Shown: piece by piece, positions 1 to 10,125 of the stretch | Position numbering within the stretch: the stretch's first letter is position 1 | Layout of the letters: each line of letters opens with the position of its first letter | Assembly: GCA_019417325.1 (NCBI GenBank) | Contig: DXVO01000008.1 | Span: 124,001-188,000 of the forward strand | DNA: 64,000 nt | Origin: Parabacteroides sp. | Lineage (GTDB): Bacteria; Bacteroidota; Bacteroidia; Bacteroidales; Tannerellaceae | Reading direction: 5' to 3' | Notes under the pieces: model-generated | Told to the model about the DNA's origin: nothing | The model's database searches: none | The model's input: the letters and a program-made list of their open reading frames with translations, nothing else | Translations under genes and position numbers: made by a program

Positions 1-2978
1 CTAAAGGAACGATTACCGATATAGAAGGTAAATTCGTACTTGACAATGTTCCGCAAGGTGCACAATTGAAAATTTCATTTGTAGGAATGATTCCGCAGGT
101 AGTGAGAGCTGTGGAGAATCTAAAGGTTAGTCTGAAAGCAGACGCACAATTGATAGACGAAGTTGTTGTTACGGCTTTGGGTATCCAGCGTCAGGCAAAA
201 GCTATTGGTTATGCTACTGCTAAAGTGGACGCAGAGCAGTTGACTATGGCAAAAGGTTCGGACGCCACCGCAGCATTAAGCGGAAAAGTATCCGGTCTGT
301 CTATTAATATCACTTCTCCGAGATTGGACCAAACAACCCGCATTACCCTGCGTGGAGCACGCTCTTTTAAAGGAGATAATCAAGCCTTGTTGGTTCTGGA
401 CGGAGTGCCGACCCCTACTAATGTTTTACAAGCAATGAACCCGAATGATATTGACAACATTTCCGTTTTAAAAGGAGCTTCGGCTGCTGCACTTTATGGT
501 TCGGATGCAGCTAACGGCGTATTAATCGTAACCACCAAAAGTGGTACAAAAGGTAAGCCCAGTATTACTTATTCATTGACCACAACATTTGATAATGCAG
601 CTTATTTTCCCAAATATCAGACACGTTTCGGTGCCGGCCAACCGGATGCACTAAGCGGGCTCCCGCTTTGGAGCGGATATGTATCTGATGAGAATCAACA
701 ATATGGACCAGAGTTCAATGGAGAAATGGTCAACGTCGGAAATCCGATTAACGATGGAACAGAGGATGGCTACTATCGACAATTACCATACACCTATGTA
801 AAAAATGGTCGTAAGAATTTCTATCAAACCGGCGCAAGTATACAAAATGATATTTCTTATTCTTCTGCCGATGACCGGGGTAGCATGTATTTATCCTACC
901 AGCGCCTGGATCAGACCGGTACAACAATTCATGATGAAAGAACACGTCAAACGGTTCGTTTCAATGCCAGCAGAAATTACAAGAACCTCAAAGTGAGCGC
1001 CAGGCTATCTTATATCAACACTTCTTTCGACTTGACTAATGATACTCAGAATGGTATTCAGGACTTGCTCAACGTATCCGGAAATATAGATATGGCAGAT
1101 TATAAAGACTGGAATACAACTGAAATAGGGACCGGCGCATCACCGAACGAATGGGTGAACAGTTATTATAAAAACCCATGGCACTCTGTTGATCTTTATC
1201 GTCGCAGCGCACGCCAAGACCGCATAACCGGTTCTGCCGATTTTGAATATCAAGCTACAAAATGGTTGCGCTTCATGGGACGTGCAGGTATAAATGTGAA
1301 TAATACGCATGGCAATACTAAGGCTAATGCTTATCACTACACTGATTGGGCTAAGAAATATTATGTATATGCATCCAGCGATGAAATTGGAAGCTTCTCT
1401 ACATACGGTACTTTGAGCAGTACATTAAACCTTGATTTTATGGCCTTTGGAGAACATAAATTCAATGATGATTTTGCAATGAAAGCAATGGTTGGTTATT
1501 CTCTCAACGAATACTATTATGAAACTAAAACGGTTAGTGCAGGCAGTTTGATTGTTGACGACGTTTTCAATGTAGCCAACCGTGCAGGCGAATTAGGCGG
1601 TTCGAATAGTTGGACCCGTACCCGTAAACTTGGCGTATATGGCAGTTTGGATTTAAGTTTCAGAGATTGGGCTTTCCTGCAAATCACCGGACGTAATGAC
1701 TGGACTTCATTGCTTGATCCCTCACATTGGTCTTTCTTTTATCCCGGAGCCAATCTGTCTGTAGTATTAACAGATGCCATCCCTGCAATAAAGAGCGATA
1801 TTATGAATCACCTGAAATTGCGTGCTTCGGCCGCCAAAGTCGGAACAGTGAATGTCGGAGCCTACAATTTGGAGAATATTGTGAATAAAGCAGACTATTT
1901 CCCTTATGGAACATTGACCGCATTCTCTTTAAGCCCGAATTTACGCACACGCGATATTAAGCCTGAGTTTACGACCGAATATGAAGTTGGTGCAGAATTC
2001 GGATTTTTGAATAACCGCATCACACTGGAAGCCGCCGCTTATACACAAACAACTACGGACCAAACAACAAACGTCAGCATTCCCTACTCTACTGGTTTTA
2101 GTTCTCGTTACATCAACGCCGGTACCATGCGTGGTAAAGGCTTGGAATTTGATTTGCATCTGACCCCACTTTTAAGATTTGGTGACTTCTACTGGAATGT
2201 AAGCGGTAATCTGACTCTCATCGATACACGGGTTGTCGCATTGGCAGGTGATGAAAAGGAACTTTCCCTGGGTGATGGCGGCTATGCTATTGTAGGTGAA
2301 AAATATCCTATGATTAAAGGTTCCGACTGGAAACGCAGTCCGGATGGAAAAGTAATTGTAGATGCAGAAACAGGCTTGCCTACAACCGGCGAACAGATCG
2401 GCTTAGGCACTTCAGATGCGACTATACGTATCGGTTTGAACTCGACAATGAAATGGAAAGGATTTTCACTGGGTGCTACATTCGACTACCGTGGTGGCCA
2501 TTCTACTTATTTTGGAATTGAAGATGACATGTTATTTACCGGAACTTCGTATGCATCCGGCTTAATGGGCCGCCAACGTTTCGTATTCCCGAATTCTGTT
2601 ATTGAAGTGACAGATGCGGCAGGAAATGTCAGCTATCAGGAAAACACAAACATCACAGTCAATACCGGCGGTAAGAACTTCTGGGCAACCACTTATAAGG
2701 CCATAAGCAGCCCGATAACCGTAAGTGGTGCATCCTGGAGATTGCGTGAATTATCTTTGGGCTATGAATTTCCCGACATATTATTAAGGAAAGTAAAATT
2801 CATCCGGAGAGCATCGTTGAGCGTAGTAGGACGCAACCTGTTTATGTGGACCCCCAGTACCAATGTTTGGGGAGACCCCGACTATACCACGGCAAGTAGC
2901 AGTAATGTAAGTGGTATATCAGGAACAAGAGCCGCAGGTTCAAGAAGCTACGGATTCAATTTATTAATTTCATTCTAA
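1..2978 (+). CDS. SusC/RagA-family TonB-linked outer membrane transporter (5' end outside window)
   Basis: Substrate-importing outer-membrane beta-barrel that works with a SusD lipoprotein lid and is energised by TonB. The reading frame is open from position 3, before the first possible internal start (TTG at 66), and the first residues already match the end of a CarboxypepD_reg-like domain (KGTITDIEGKF), so the signal peptide and about 60-80 residues lie outside the window. A TonB-box-like stretch (DEVVVTALGIQ) is followed by the plug, with the classic LVLDGVP and ALYGSDAANGVLIV signatures, and then a long barrel ending in phenylalanine (LLISF). The susD partner starts 12 bases downstream. 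No glycan-degrading gene is adjacent, so the substrate is unknown. The family call is very secure. Confidence 0.95.
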   Translation, partial: KGTITDIEGKFVLDNVPQGAQLKISFVGMIPQVVRAVENLKVSLKADAQLIDEVVVTALGIQRQAKAIGYATAKVDAEQLTMAKGSDATAALSGKVSGLSINITSPRLDQTTRITLRGARSFKGDNQALLVLDGVPTPTNVLQAMNPNDIDNISVLKGASAAALYGSDAANGVLIVTTKSGTKGKPSITYSLTTTFDNAAYFPKYQTRFGAGQPDALSGLPLWSGYVSDENQQYGPEFNGEMVNVGNPINDGTEDGYYRQLPYTYVKNGRKNFYQTGASIQNDISYSSADDRGSMYLSYQRLDQTGTTIHDERTRQTVRFNASRNYKNLKVSARLSYINTSFDLTNDTQNGIQDLLNVSGNIDMADYKDWNTTEIGTGASPNEWVNSYYKNPWHSVDLYRRSARQDRITGSADFEYQATKWLRFMGRAGINVNNTHGNTKANAYHYTDWAKKYYVYASSDEIGSFSTYGTLSSTLNLDFMAFGEHKFNDDFAMKAMVGYSLNEYYYETKTVSAGSLIVDDVFNVANRAGELGGSNSWTRTRKLGVYGSLDLSFRDWAFLQITGRNDWTSLLDPSHWSFFYPGANLSVVLTDAIPAIKSDIMNHLKLRASAAKVGTVNVGAYNLENIVNKADYFPYGTLTAFSLSPNLRTRDIKPEFTTEYEVGAEFGFLNNRITLEAAAYTQTTTDQTTNVSIPYSTGFSSRYINAGTMRGKGLEFDLHLTPLLRFGDFYWNVSGNLTLIDTRVVALAGDEKELSLGDGGYAIVGEKYPMIKGSDWKRSPDGKVIVDAETGLPTTGEQIGLGTSDATIRIGLNSTMKWKGFSLGATFDYRGGHSTYFGIEDDMLFTGTSYASGLMGRQRFVFPNSVIEVTDAAGNVSYQENTNITVNTGGKNFWATTYKAISSPITVSGASWRLRELSLGYEFPDILLRKVKFIRRASLSVVGRNLFMWTPSTNVWGDPDYTTASSSNVSGISGTRAAGSRSYGFNLLISF

Positions 2979-2990
2979 AAGGACAGACTC

Positions 2991-4634
2991 ATGAAAAAAA
3001 TAGCATTATATACATTAGCATTAAGCGGGTTACTCTGTAGCGGCTGCTCTGATTGGCTGGATATCAACTATACACCGAATAATGTTTCGCAGGAAGCAGT
3101 CTCTATGGATCAGTTGTTAACCTATGTGGAGAACGACATAAATAATGACAGGGTGAGATATCTGGGGCTCAATCAGGTATGCGGACAAATCACCAAATCG
3201 GGTTCATTTTCGGGAAATTACATTTTTCTATTGGGAACATTAAACCCGAAGGATGTAAATAACTATTGGATTTATAGGTATGCCCGATCGGAAAACTTAC
3301 TGGTAATCAAGAATAAAGCAATTGAAGATAAAAATCCCGCCTACATTGGTATTGCAGAGACATTGACTATTATCGAATTCCGTGAACTGGTGGATCTATT
3401 TGGAAATGTCCCTTATACGGAAGCTTTGCTGGGAGCAGAGAATACCACCCCTAAATATGATAAAGCCGAAGATATATATGCTGACCTTCTTAAAAGAATT
3501 GATTATGCGATTCAACAGTTTGACGAAGCTATAAGCGACCCACTATTGGATCTAGGGAGTTTAAAGAAGTCCGATATCAACTGCAGAGGCGATTTACAGC
3601 TATGGAGACGTTATGCATACACAATCAAGTTGAGTTTGCTTATGCGTATATCAAACGTACAAGACGTATCTGAGCAGGTGAATGCCATTAAAGATAAATG
3701 CCTGGCTGCGTCTGAAATAATAACAGCTAATCCTGGCTTTTACAAAGCAAGCGGCAAAATGAACCTTCTTTATGAATATTGGGCAAGAAACTATCTGGAT
3801 AATGAATTATCCCGCCACCGGGAGTATATGCCTTCTTCGCAACTTGTTGATTTTTTACGTGATAATGAAGATCCTCGTTTACGCGTATACGCTGAACCAC
3901 GTAAAAATCTGGGCGATGATAATACCAATCACACAATGTACTCTAAATTCGGTTTGGAAAATGAATATTATATCGGTACTCCTTTTGGCCAATCACAACC
4001 AGCCAGGGCAGAATATGCCAGCAAAATTGGTTATGGCGTATTAGGACACTCTTCCTCATTGATAGATGCTCCCAGTAGCGATCTTTACGTCATATCCGGG
4101 TCATTACCCGAATTCCTTTTGGCAGAAGCCGCCTTGCGCGGTATGATTCCCGGAGGTGATGCCCAAGCCAAAAAATATTATGAATCAGGAGTGGCGGGAG
4201 CCATGCAAATGTATGAAAAAGCCATGCAAGATGAAGGATTCAAAGAACCGGGAACCAAACCGGCAATCACCACCAGCGCAGCAGAAGCAGCCGCTATCTA
4301 TCTTGCACAGAATAAAAAGACCGTCAATTGGGACTTGATGGCTACCACAGAAGAAAAGATGTGTGCCATTCAAACACAAAAATGGTTGAGCCTGTATATG
4401 ATCGACCCACAGGAAGCCTGGTCCGAACAAAGAAGAACAGACTATCCGGTCTTGCATGCATCACATAGCTTAGTAAAAGGGAGCAAGCTTATAGCACGAT
4501 TCCCTTATCCCAGCAATGAACAAAATATCAATCCGAACAATTTTGACGCACAAGGAGAGATTGACATCTTCAATTCCTTAATCTTCTGGGACAAGAAGAA
4601 TGATGATGTAGAGAAGGCACCTATTTATCTGTAA
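2991..4634 (+). CDS. SusD-like lipoprotein (SusD-like_2 type)
   Basis: Surface lipoprotein that caps the barrel of the preceding SusC protein and captures its ligand. The 547-aa product begins with a lipoprotein signal peptide ending in a lipobox (LLCSGC, Cys about residue 19) followed by SDWLDINYTPNN, the usual start of SusD homologues. It has the alpha-helical/TPR-rich character of the family (FRELVDLFGNVPYTEAL motif near residue 130). C-terminal repeats around AEAALRG and WLSLYMIDPQEAWSEQRRTDYP are typical of the SusD-like_2 branch. It starts 12 bases after the SusC stop and is followed 19 bases later by a third lipoprotein gene, so the three are probably co-transcribed. Confidence 0.93.
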   Translation: MKKIALYTLALSGLLCSGCSDWLDINYTPNNVSQEAVSMDQLLTYVENDINNDRVRYLGLNQVCGQITKSGSFSGNYIFLLGTLNPKDVNNYWIYRYARSENLLVIKNKAIEDKNPAYIGIAETLTIIEFRELVDLFGNVPYTEALLGAENTTPKYDKAEDIYADLLKRIDYAIQQFDEAISDPLLDLGSLKKSDINCRGDLQLWRRYAYTIKLSLLMRISNVQDVSEQVNAIKDKCLAASEIITANPGFYKASGKMNLLYEYWARNYLDNELSRHREYMPSSQLVDFLRDNEDPRLRVYAEPRKNLGDDNTNHTMYSKFGLENEYYIGTPFGQSQPARAEYASKIGYGVLGHSSSLIDAPSSDLYVISGSLPEFLLAEAALRGMIPGGDAQAKKYYESGVAGAMQMYEKAMQDEGFKEPGTKPAITTSAAEAAAIYLAQNKKTVNWDLMATTEEKMCAIQTQKWLSLYMIDPQEAWSEQRRTDYPVLHASHSLVKGSKLIARFPYPSNEQNINPNNFDAQGEIDIFNSLIFWDKKNDDVEKAPIYL

Positions 4635-4653
4635 AACCTAAAAACATACAAGT

Positions 4654-5133
4654 ATGAAAACAAAAATATATTTTTTTCTGATGATGACATGTATGACACT
4701 ATTACTACCTTCGTGTCTGAAAGATGAGCCGCTAGATGACTTCAGTGGAGTAAAGCCGGTTATTGAACTGCCCTATGTATCAAGCCACAGTAGCACTGCT
4801 ACCAGTTCAAAGGGCGAGGATGTCACGTTCCAGTTAATGGTAAACTACACCATCATTGATTGGAGAGATCAAAATGAAGATATTGTAGTAGGTTTAGGGG
4901 TGGATGAGAGTCTAGTAGGAAATAATACGTTATTACCGGCATCAGCTTACACGCTACCGGCTACTATGACTATTGCTAAACAGACTCAGTTAACTACGAC
5001 CGACTTAAAGGTCAGCGTTACCGGATTGGCAGCCGGCAAATATTCCCTGCCGGTAGTAATAAAGAGTGTGCCGGAAGGTTATACAATTAGCGGCAATTTT
5101 AATTATGCATTATTTATAGTAACAGTCCGATAA
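4654..5133 (+). CDS. DUF1735/BT_3987-N-terminal-like lipoprotein
   Basis: A 159-aa lipoprotein: hydrophobic signal with lipobox (LLLPSC, Cys about residue 21), then a single beta-sandwich-like domain. The pattern (VTFQLMVNYTI, LLPASAYTLP, AAGKYSLPVVIKSV, ISGNFNYALFIVTV) resembles the N-terminal DUF1735/BT_3987 domain often encoded after susD genes. Family proteins are often longer, with a C-terminal ligand-binding module; here only the N-terminal-type domain is present. It closes the susC-susD operon and is followed by a hairpin terminator. A role as an accessory surface ligand binder is inference from position. Confidence 0.7.
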   Translation: MKTKIYFFLMMTCMTLLLPSCLKDEPLDDFSGVKPVIELPYVSSHSSTATSSKGEDVTFQLMVNYTIIDWRDQNEDIVVGLGVDESLVGNNTLLPASAYTLPATMTIAKQTQLTTTDLKVSVTGLAAGKYSLPVVIKSVPEGYTISGNFNYALFIVTVR

Positions 5134-5166
5134 GCCTTACTTTTTCATAAAACATACTTCAACAAA

Positions 5167-5206
5167 AAACCGGTCCGGATATTATTTCTTGACCGGTTTT
5201 ATATTT
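5167..5206 (+). terminator. Intrinsic terminator after susC-susD-DUF1735 operon
   Basis: Perfect 9-bp stem AAACCGGTC (5167-5175) / GACCGGTTT (5191-5199) followed by a T-rich tail (TTTATATTT). Confidence 0.8.
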
Positions 5207-5295
5207 ATCTGTCCGAATAAGAGTTTTTATGACAATTTAGTTGTATCTGAACATCTAAGGAATACAATTCTGTTTCTTATAAGAAATAAAATTCC

Positions 5296-5304
5296 TATTT
5301 TTGC
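5296..5304 (+). promoter_or_regulatory. Bacteroidetes -7 promoter box for ATPase gene
   Basis: TATTTTTGC is an exact match to TAnnTTTGY, 28 bases before the ATG at 5333. No clear TTG -33 element; a TGTTTC at 5271-5276 sits at about the right distance. Confidence 0.55.
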
Positions 5305-5332
5305 AATGCGTTTTACTTATAAGTAACATAAT

Positions 5333-6544
5333 ATGAAGATTCCGGAATATTATAAAAGAGAATTATATATTGGGCGTATTAAACCATTTATCAATACACA
5401 AATGATCAAGGTATTGACAGGGCAGCGCCGTGTTGGGAAAAGCTTTCTACTTTTCCAGTTAATGGATCACATACATGTATTGTATCCGTCTTCCGACCTC
5501 ATCTATATAAATAAGGAACTATTTGAGTTTGATACTTTAAAGGATTACACAGACTTGATAAACTATGTAACACAACAACGTAAAAATTTTAATGATAAAT
5601 GCTTCCTGTTTATCGATGAAGTACAGGATATTGCAAGTTTTGAAAAAGCATTGAGACATTTTTTTGCCGAAGGGACTTTTGATATCTATTGTACTGGAAG
5701 TAATGCCAATATGCTATCTGGTGAATTAGCAACTTATCTAAGCGGTCGCTATATCGAATTTAAAGTGTACAGCCTGACTTACAATGAATTTTTACAATTC
5801 CACAAACTGGAAGATAGCTCTGACTCATTTACTAAGTTCTATAAGTTCGGAGGATTACCATATCTGGTCAATTTACCATTTGATGAATTATTGGTTTCCA
5901 ATTACCTCAGAAGTATTTATGATACGATTATTTTAAAGGATGTGGTAAACAGGTATAATATCAGAAACGTCAGACAGCTACAAGATTTAACTGTATATCT
6001 AGCAGATACAATCGGTAATTTATTTTCTGCCAATAAAATCAGTGAATATCTCAAATCCCAGCGTGTGGAACTTCCTCCTAAAACAATACTGGAATATCTG
6101 AATTATCTCAACAATGCTTATTTTGTAAAACGACTTCGTCCTTTTGATATTCAAGGAAAACGACAGTTCCAGATAGGAGAAAAATATTATTTTGAAGATT
6201 TAGGTATACGCCATGCAATCCGTCCTTTCAAAGCGAATGACATTGCGCAAGTTTTGGAGAATATTGTCTGCCATCATCTTCTTGTCCATGGTTACAACCT
6301 ATCTATAGGCAGAGACGGAGATAAAGAAATTGATTTCGTGGGAGAGAAAAACGGGGAAAAAATTTATATACAGGTGGCATATTCAGTTATGGACCCTAAA
6401 ACGTATGAACGGGAATTTGGCAACCTTCTTGCTATTAAAGATAATTATCCCAAAATGGTTATAACGATGGATGAAATAGAAGGAAATTCAAATGAAGGTA
6501 TAAAGCAAATTCCTATACGGAAATTTTTACTGAATTTTAATTAA
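5333..6544 (+). CDS. AAA-family ATPase with C-terminal DUF4143 domain
   Basis: A 403-aa cytoplasmic P-loop ATPase of the widespread AAA_14/DUF4143 type. A Walker A motif GQRRVGKS lies at residues 30-37 and a Walker B CFLFIDEVQDI at about 90-100. The C-terminal part contains the DUF4143 nuclease-like region (YYFEDLGIRHAI, then ENIVCHHLLVHGY and KEIDFVGEKNGEKIYIQVAY, with a D-x-V...Q-V-A pattern like restriction-endonuclease-fold proteins). The biological role of this family is not established. It stands alone between two SusC/SusD loci, with its own promoter box and terminator. Confidence 0.85.
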   Translation: MKIPEYYKRELYIGRIKPFINTQMIKVLTGQRRVGKSFLLFQLMDHIHVLYPSSDLIYINKELFEFDTLKDYTDLINYVTQQRKNFNDKCFLFIDEVQDIASFEKALRHFFAEGTFDIYCTGSNANMLSGELATYLSGRYIEFKVYSLTYNEFLQFHKLEDSSDSFTKFYKFGGLPYLVNLPFDELLVSNYLRSIYDTIILKDVVNRYNIRNVRQLQDLTVYLADTIGNLFSANKISEYLKSQRVELPPKTILEYLNYLNNAYFVKRLRPFDIQGKRQFQIGEKYYFEDLGIRHAIRPFKANDIAQVLENIVCHHLLVHGYNLSIGRDGDKEIDFVGEKNGEKIYIQVAYSVMDPKTYEREFGNLLAIKDNYPKMVITMDEIEGNSNEGIKQIPIRKFLLNFN

Positions 6545-6592
6545 AATGCGATTATCTATTTATAGCTATAATTTACATTTGGTTATATTTTC

Positions 6593-6634
6593 AGGGTAGA
6601 ATGAGAGTATCAATCTGATTCTACCCTTTTTTAT
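6593..6634 (+). terminator. Intrinsic terminator after the AAA/DUF4143 gene
   Basis: Perfect 10-bp stem AGGGTAGAAT (6593-6602) / ATTCTACCCT (6618-6627) followed by TTTTTTATAC. Confidence 0.85.
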
Positions 6635-6693
6635 ACTTAAACAAACCAATCCACTGTATAACTGCCACTTAAACCGGAATTCTGATTTAAAAA

Positions 6694-6702
6694 TATATTT
6701 GT
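6694..6702 (+). promoter_or_regulatory. Candidate promoter of the second susC-susD operon
   Basis: TATATTTGT matches TAnnTTTGY exactly, giving a leader of about 165 nt before the ATG at 6876. No convincing -33 TTG is visible. Otherwise the 331-base gap 6545-6875 holds only the terminator of the preceding gene. Confidence 0.4.
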
Positions 6703-6875
6703 ACAATAGATTTCTTTATCTTTTACCCTCTCCTTTGAATATCACAACAGGCTGATTTTAAGCGAATTATTCTCGACTTCGTTCTGCAAAGACTATTGCA
6801 TATAAGAAAATGTAAATTGGTCAAAGTAAGTGTGTCTACTATTTATTTCAATATCCAAACAAATCTATTATTTAT

Positions 6876-9800
6876 ATGATAAGAAAATTAATTTTCAGTT
6901 TGCTATCCTTTATCATATGTACAGGATTAGCAGTTGCCCAAACAACGAAAGTAACAGGAACTGTTACTTCCGCAGATGACGGGCTACCAGTTATCGGAGC
7001 TTCTATTGTTGTTAAAGGTACAACAGTTGGTACTGTAACAGATGCTGATGGAAAGTTTGCTCTGGAGGTTCCGGAAGGTGGTAAGATCCTTCATATATCT
7101 TTTGTAGGTATGAATTCACAAGACGTCGCTGTAAAATCAAGGGTAAATGTCGTTCTTCAATCTGATACACAAGATTTGGAAGAAATAGTCGTTACCGCAC
7201 AAGGATTAACTCGTAAACAGAAATCTTTAGGTTATGCAACCCAGCAACTGAAAGCTGATGAGTTGATACAAGCCCGCCAAACAGATTTAAACAATGCATT
7301 AGTAGGAAAAGTATCCGGAGTCCGCTTTTTAGGTTCCTCCGGTGCAACATTTGATGCTGGTAAAATTGTATTACGTGGTACTTCTTCTCTAACAAATGCT
7401 GGAGGTAATGAACCTATTTATGTTGTTGATGGAGTTATTACCAGCAACCAATCTATTAATATGGATGATGTTGCTTCTGTAAACGTATTGAAAGGTCCGG
7501 CCGCAACAGCTTTGTATGGAGCACGCGGTGGTAATGGTGCAATTATTATTACATCTAAAGGAGGAACTGGAGAACATAGTGAAATCACAGTAAGCCATAC
7601 TCTTGCATGGGACAAAGCTAATATCCGTTATAATCTACAAGATGAATATGGAGGAGGTTACTTAGGTGCCGATGCAGATATGAAGGTCTTTAAGTACGAC
7701 CCAAGTAAACATCCTTCCTATTTACAAAAGATGGACGGTGTTAACTACTATGACTATAATAATGATGCCAGCTGGGGACCTAAATTGGATGGTCGAGAAT
7801 ATGCTCCCTGGTATTCCTGGGATCCGACAGATCCCCGATTCGGACAAACAGCTCAGTGGACTCCACAGATGAATCTGAATGATTTGTTTAGAACAGGTAT
7901 CAGCAATACAACTAATGTTGCATTCTCCAAATCCGGAAAAGATTACTCAAGTCGTATATCATTTACTAATGTCTCTCGTAATGGCGTTACTCCAAATAGT
8001 GATGCTGCACGCCGTTTCTTATCTGCAAAAGTAAGCTTCAAGCCCATTGACCGCTTAAAAGTTTCTTTGGATTATAAGTACACCTATCGTAAGAATCATA
8101 ATGCTGCAGCAGAAGGATATCAGGAATTAGGTAATGCACTTTACTCTTATGAACAATGGGGACATACAAATGTAAACCTGAAAGATTTAAAAGAAAATTA
8201 TACACGTGAAGACGGTTCATTCCGTACATGGAATATTTCCAGCCCAACAAATCTGACAGCAGCATTTCACGAAAATCCATTTGCTTTATTCAACGAAGTA
8301 AATAATGATGAGACTTATCAATGGAATGTATTTAGTGGAGATGCAGAATTAGATATTATAGCTAACCTGAAAGCTGGTATCAGGGTGAATGGAAATATAC
8401 GTAGTTACAAAAAAGAATTACGTCTACCGGAACATATCCATGGAGAAGTTTCGGAATATACTCAGGATCAAAGTCAATTATCAGATATCCAAACCCAGGG
8501 ACGTTTAACATGGGGTAATCGTTTTGTTGAAGATAAACTATCAGTAGATGCAGCTTTATTTTTTGAAGATCGCGTATATAATCTGGACGAATTAGGCGCT
8601 TTTACACGTAATGGTCTGTTTATGGATGGATTTTTCAATACTGCAGCTTCTGTCGGTTTGCCGGGTGGTAGCAGCAAAAAAACAAAACAACACGACCAAA
8701 GTGTTTATGGTACTGCTACTGTAGGCTGGGACAATACTTATTATTTTGACTTCTCTTTGCGTAATGACTGGACCTCTACATTACATCCGGACAAAAACAG
8801 TTTCCTGTATGGTGGTGTTTCTGTAGCTGCAATCGCCAGTAATTGGATTAAAAATGCAGAATGGCTATCATTCTGGAAACTGAGAGCATCTATGGCACAG
8901 GTTGGTTCTACAATGGATCCTTACAATGTCTACCCGACTTATGTATTAAAAAACAGTGACGGGGATTTAGTTAAATACGGACAAATATCAAACCTTTGGA
9001 GTCCTACCAATTTAAAAGATCCATATATCAAACCGACAATTTCGACTTCTTACGAAATAGGTACTGAATTCCGTCTGTTTAAAGATCGTTTATGGGGAGA
9101 TTTCAACTTCTATAACCGTGATTCAAAAGACCAGATTATTAATGTAAATACAACTCCGGCCAGTGGCTACAGAAGTCGTAAAATGAATGCAGGTTTAATT
9201 AGAAACCGGGGTATTGAATTGTCTTTGGGAGGCCAGATTATTCAGACAAAAGACTGGGCATGGGAGCTAAATGCCAATATATCCCACAACCGCAATACAT
9301 TGGAAGAATTAATCGAAGGACAGGATACTTACCAGATTTATTGGAGAAGTTGGTCTACACGCGTTTATTCATATGCTGAAGTTGGAAAACCTATCGGCGT
9401 AATTCGTGGTTCAACTTGGAAAAAAGATCCTGAAGGACGCATTATTTTACAAGAAAGAAGTGATCCGAATCATAAAAATGGACCATATGCTCCTTTATTG
9501 GAAACAACAGCCCAGGAAGAATTAGGTAATATTCAACCGGATTTGACTGGTGGTTTTTCCACTTCATTACGTTTCAAAGATTTCCATTTAGGCATGTCTT
9601 TCGACTTCCAGGTTGGAGGAGCAATTGCTTCCGCAACAAATATGTTCGGTGAAAGTTCCGGTTTGCTAAAATCAACAACTGGTGTAAACGATAAAGGAAA
9701 TCCTATTCGTTCAAGCGTAGCAGATGGTGGTGGTGTACGCGTAGATGGAGTTGTCGAAAACAAAGATGGTTCTTACACTCCGGTTACAGCTTATGTGGAT

Positions 9801-10103
9801 GCGAACTATTACTACCAGAGTCGTAAAGGTACAATTTGGGAAGATTATGTATACAAAGCAAGCTACTTAAAAATGCGTGAATTATCCGTAGGTTACGATG
9901 TTCCACGTGCTTTCTTACAGAGAATCAATTGTGGTGTTAAACAAGCCAGTGTATCATTTGTTGCTCAGAACCCTTGGCTAATTTACTCTGCAGTACCAAA
10001 TATCGATCCATCAGAAATGGGTGCAGCTAGTTACAATTATGTGGAAGGTGGCCAAGCAGCCTCTGTTCGCACATTTGGTTTTACTGTAAATCTTACCTTC
10101 TAA
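6876..10103 (+). CDS. SusC/RagA-family TonB-linked outer membrane transporter
   Basis: Complete 1,075-aa transporter. Order: Sec signal peptide (residues 1-21, cut after AVAQ), a CarboxypepD_reg-like domain (about 24-105, VIGASIVVKGTTVGTVTDADGKF), a TonB-box region (LEEIVVTAQG), a plug domain (about 115-230, with YVVDGVI and ALYGARGGNGAIII), then the beta-barrel ending in FTVNLTF. There is no STN domain, so it is not expected to signal through an anti-sigma factor. Its susD partner follows 22 bases later. The substrate is unknown because no carbohydrate-active enzyme is adjacent. Similar in plan to the SusC at the window start, but the sequences are clearly diverged. Confidence 0.96.
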   Translation: MIRKLIFSLLSFIICTGLAVAQTTKVTGTVTSADDGLPVIGASIVVKGTTVGTVTDADGKFALEVPEGGKILHISFVGMNSQDVAVKSRVNVVLQSDTQDLEEIVVTAQGLTRKQKSLGYATQQLKADELIQARQTDLNNALVGKVSGVRFLGSSGATFDAGKIVLRGTSSLTNAGGNEPIYVVDGVITSNQSINMDDVASVNVLKGPAATALYGARGGNGAIIITSKGGTGEHSEITVSHTLAWDKANIRYNLQDEYGGGYLGADADMKVFKYDPSKHPSYLQKMDGVNYYDYNNDASWGPKLDGREYAPWYSWDPTDPRFGQTAQWTPQMNLNDLFRTGISNTTNVAFSKSGKDYSSRISFTNVSRNGVTPNSDAARRFLSAKVSFKPIDRLKVSLDYKYTYRKNHNAAAEGYQELGNALYSYEQWGHTNVNLKDLKENYTREDGSFRTWNISSPTNLTAAFHENPFALFNEVNNDETYQWNVFSGDAELDIIANLKAGIRVNGNIRSYKKELRLPEHIHGEVSEYTQDQSQLSDIQTQGRLTWGNRFVEDKLSVDAALFFEDRVYNLDELGAFTRNGLFMDGFFNTAASVGLPGGSSKKTKQHDQSVYGTATVGWDNTYYFDFSLRNDWTSTLHPDKNSFLYGGVSVAAIASNWIKNAEWLSFWKLRASMAQVGSTMDPYNVYPTYVLKNSDGDLVKYGQISNLWSPTNLKDPYIKPTISTSYEIGTEFRLFKDRLWGDFNFYNRDSKDQIINVNTTPASGYRSRKMNAGLIRNRGIELSLGGQIIQTKDWAWELNANISHNRNTLEELIEGQDTYQIYWRSWSTRVYSYAEVGKPIGVIRGSTWKKDPEGRIILQERSDPNHKNGPYAPLLETTAQEELGNIQPDLTGGFSTSLRFKDFHLGMSFDFQVGGAIASATNMFGESSGLLKSTTGVNDKGNPIRSSVADGGGVRVDGVVENKDGSYTPVTAYVDANYYYQSRKGTIWEDYVYKASYLKMRELSVGYDVPRAFLQRINCGVKQASVSFVAQNPWLIYSAVPNIDPSEMGAASYNYVEGGQAASVRTFGFTVNLTF

Positions 10104-10125
10104 TTTTAAAGACAAGGATTAAGTT

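Noticed and set aside
5230..5275. Short inverted repeat TTGTAT/ATACAA before the ATPase gene
   Set aside because: Only 6 bp; expected by chance in AT-rich DNA.
5333..6544. AAA/DUF4143 gene as a defence or toxin-antitoxin component
   Set aside because: It stands alone, with no partner gene; the family has no established defence role that sequence alone would support.
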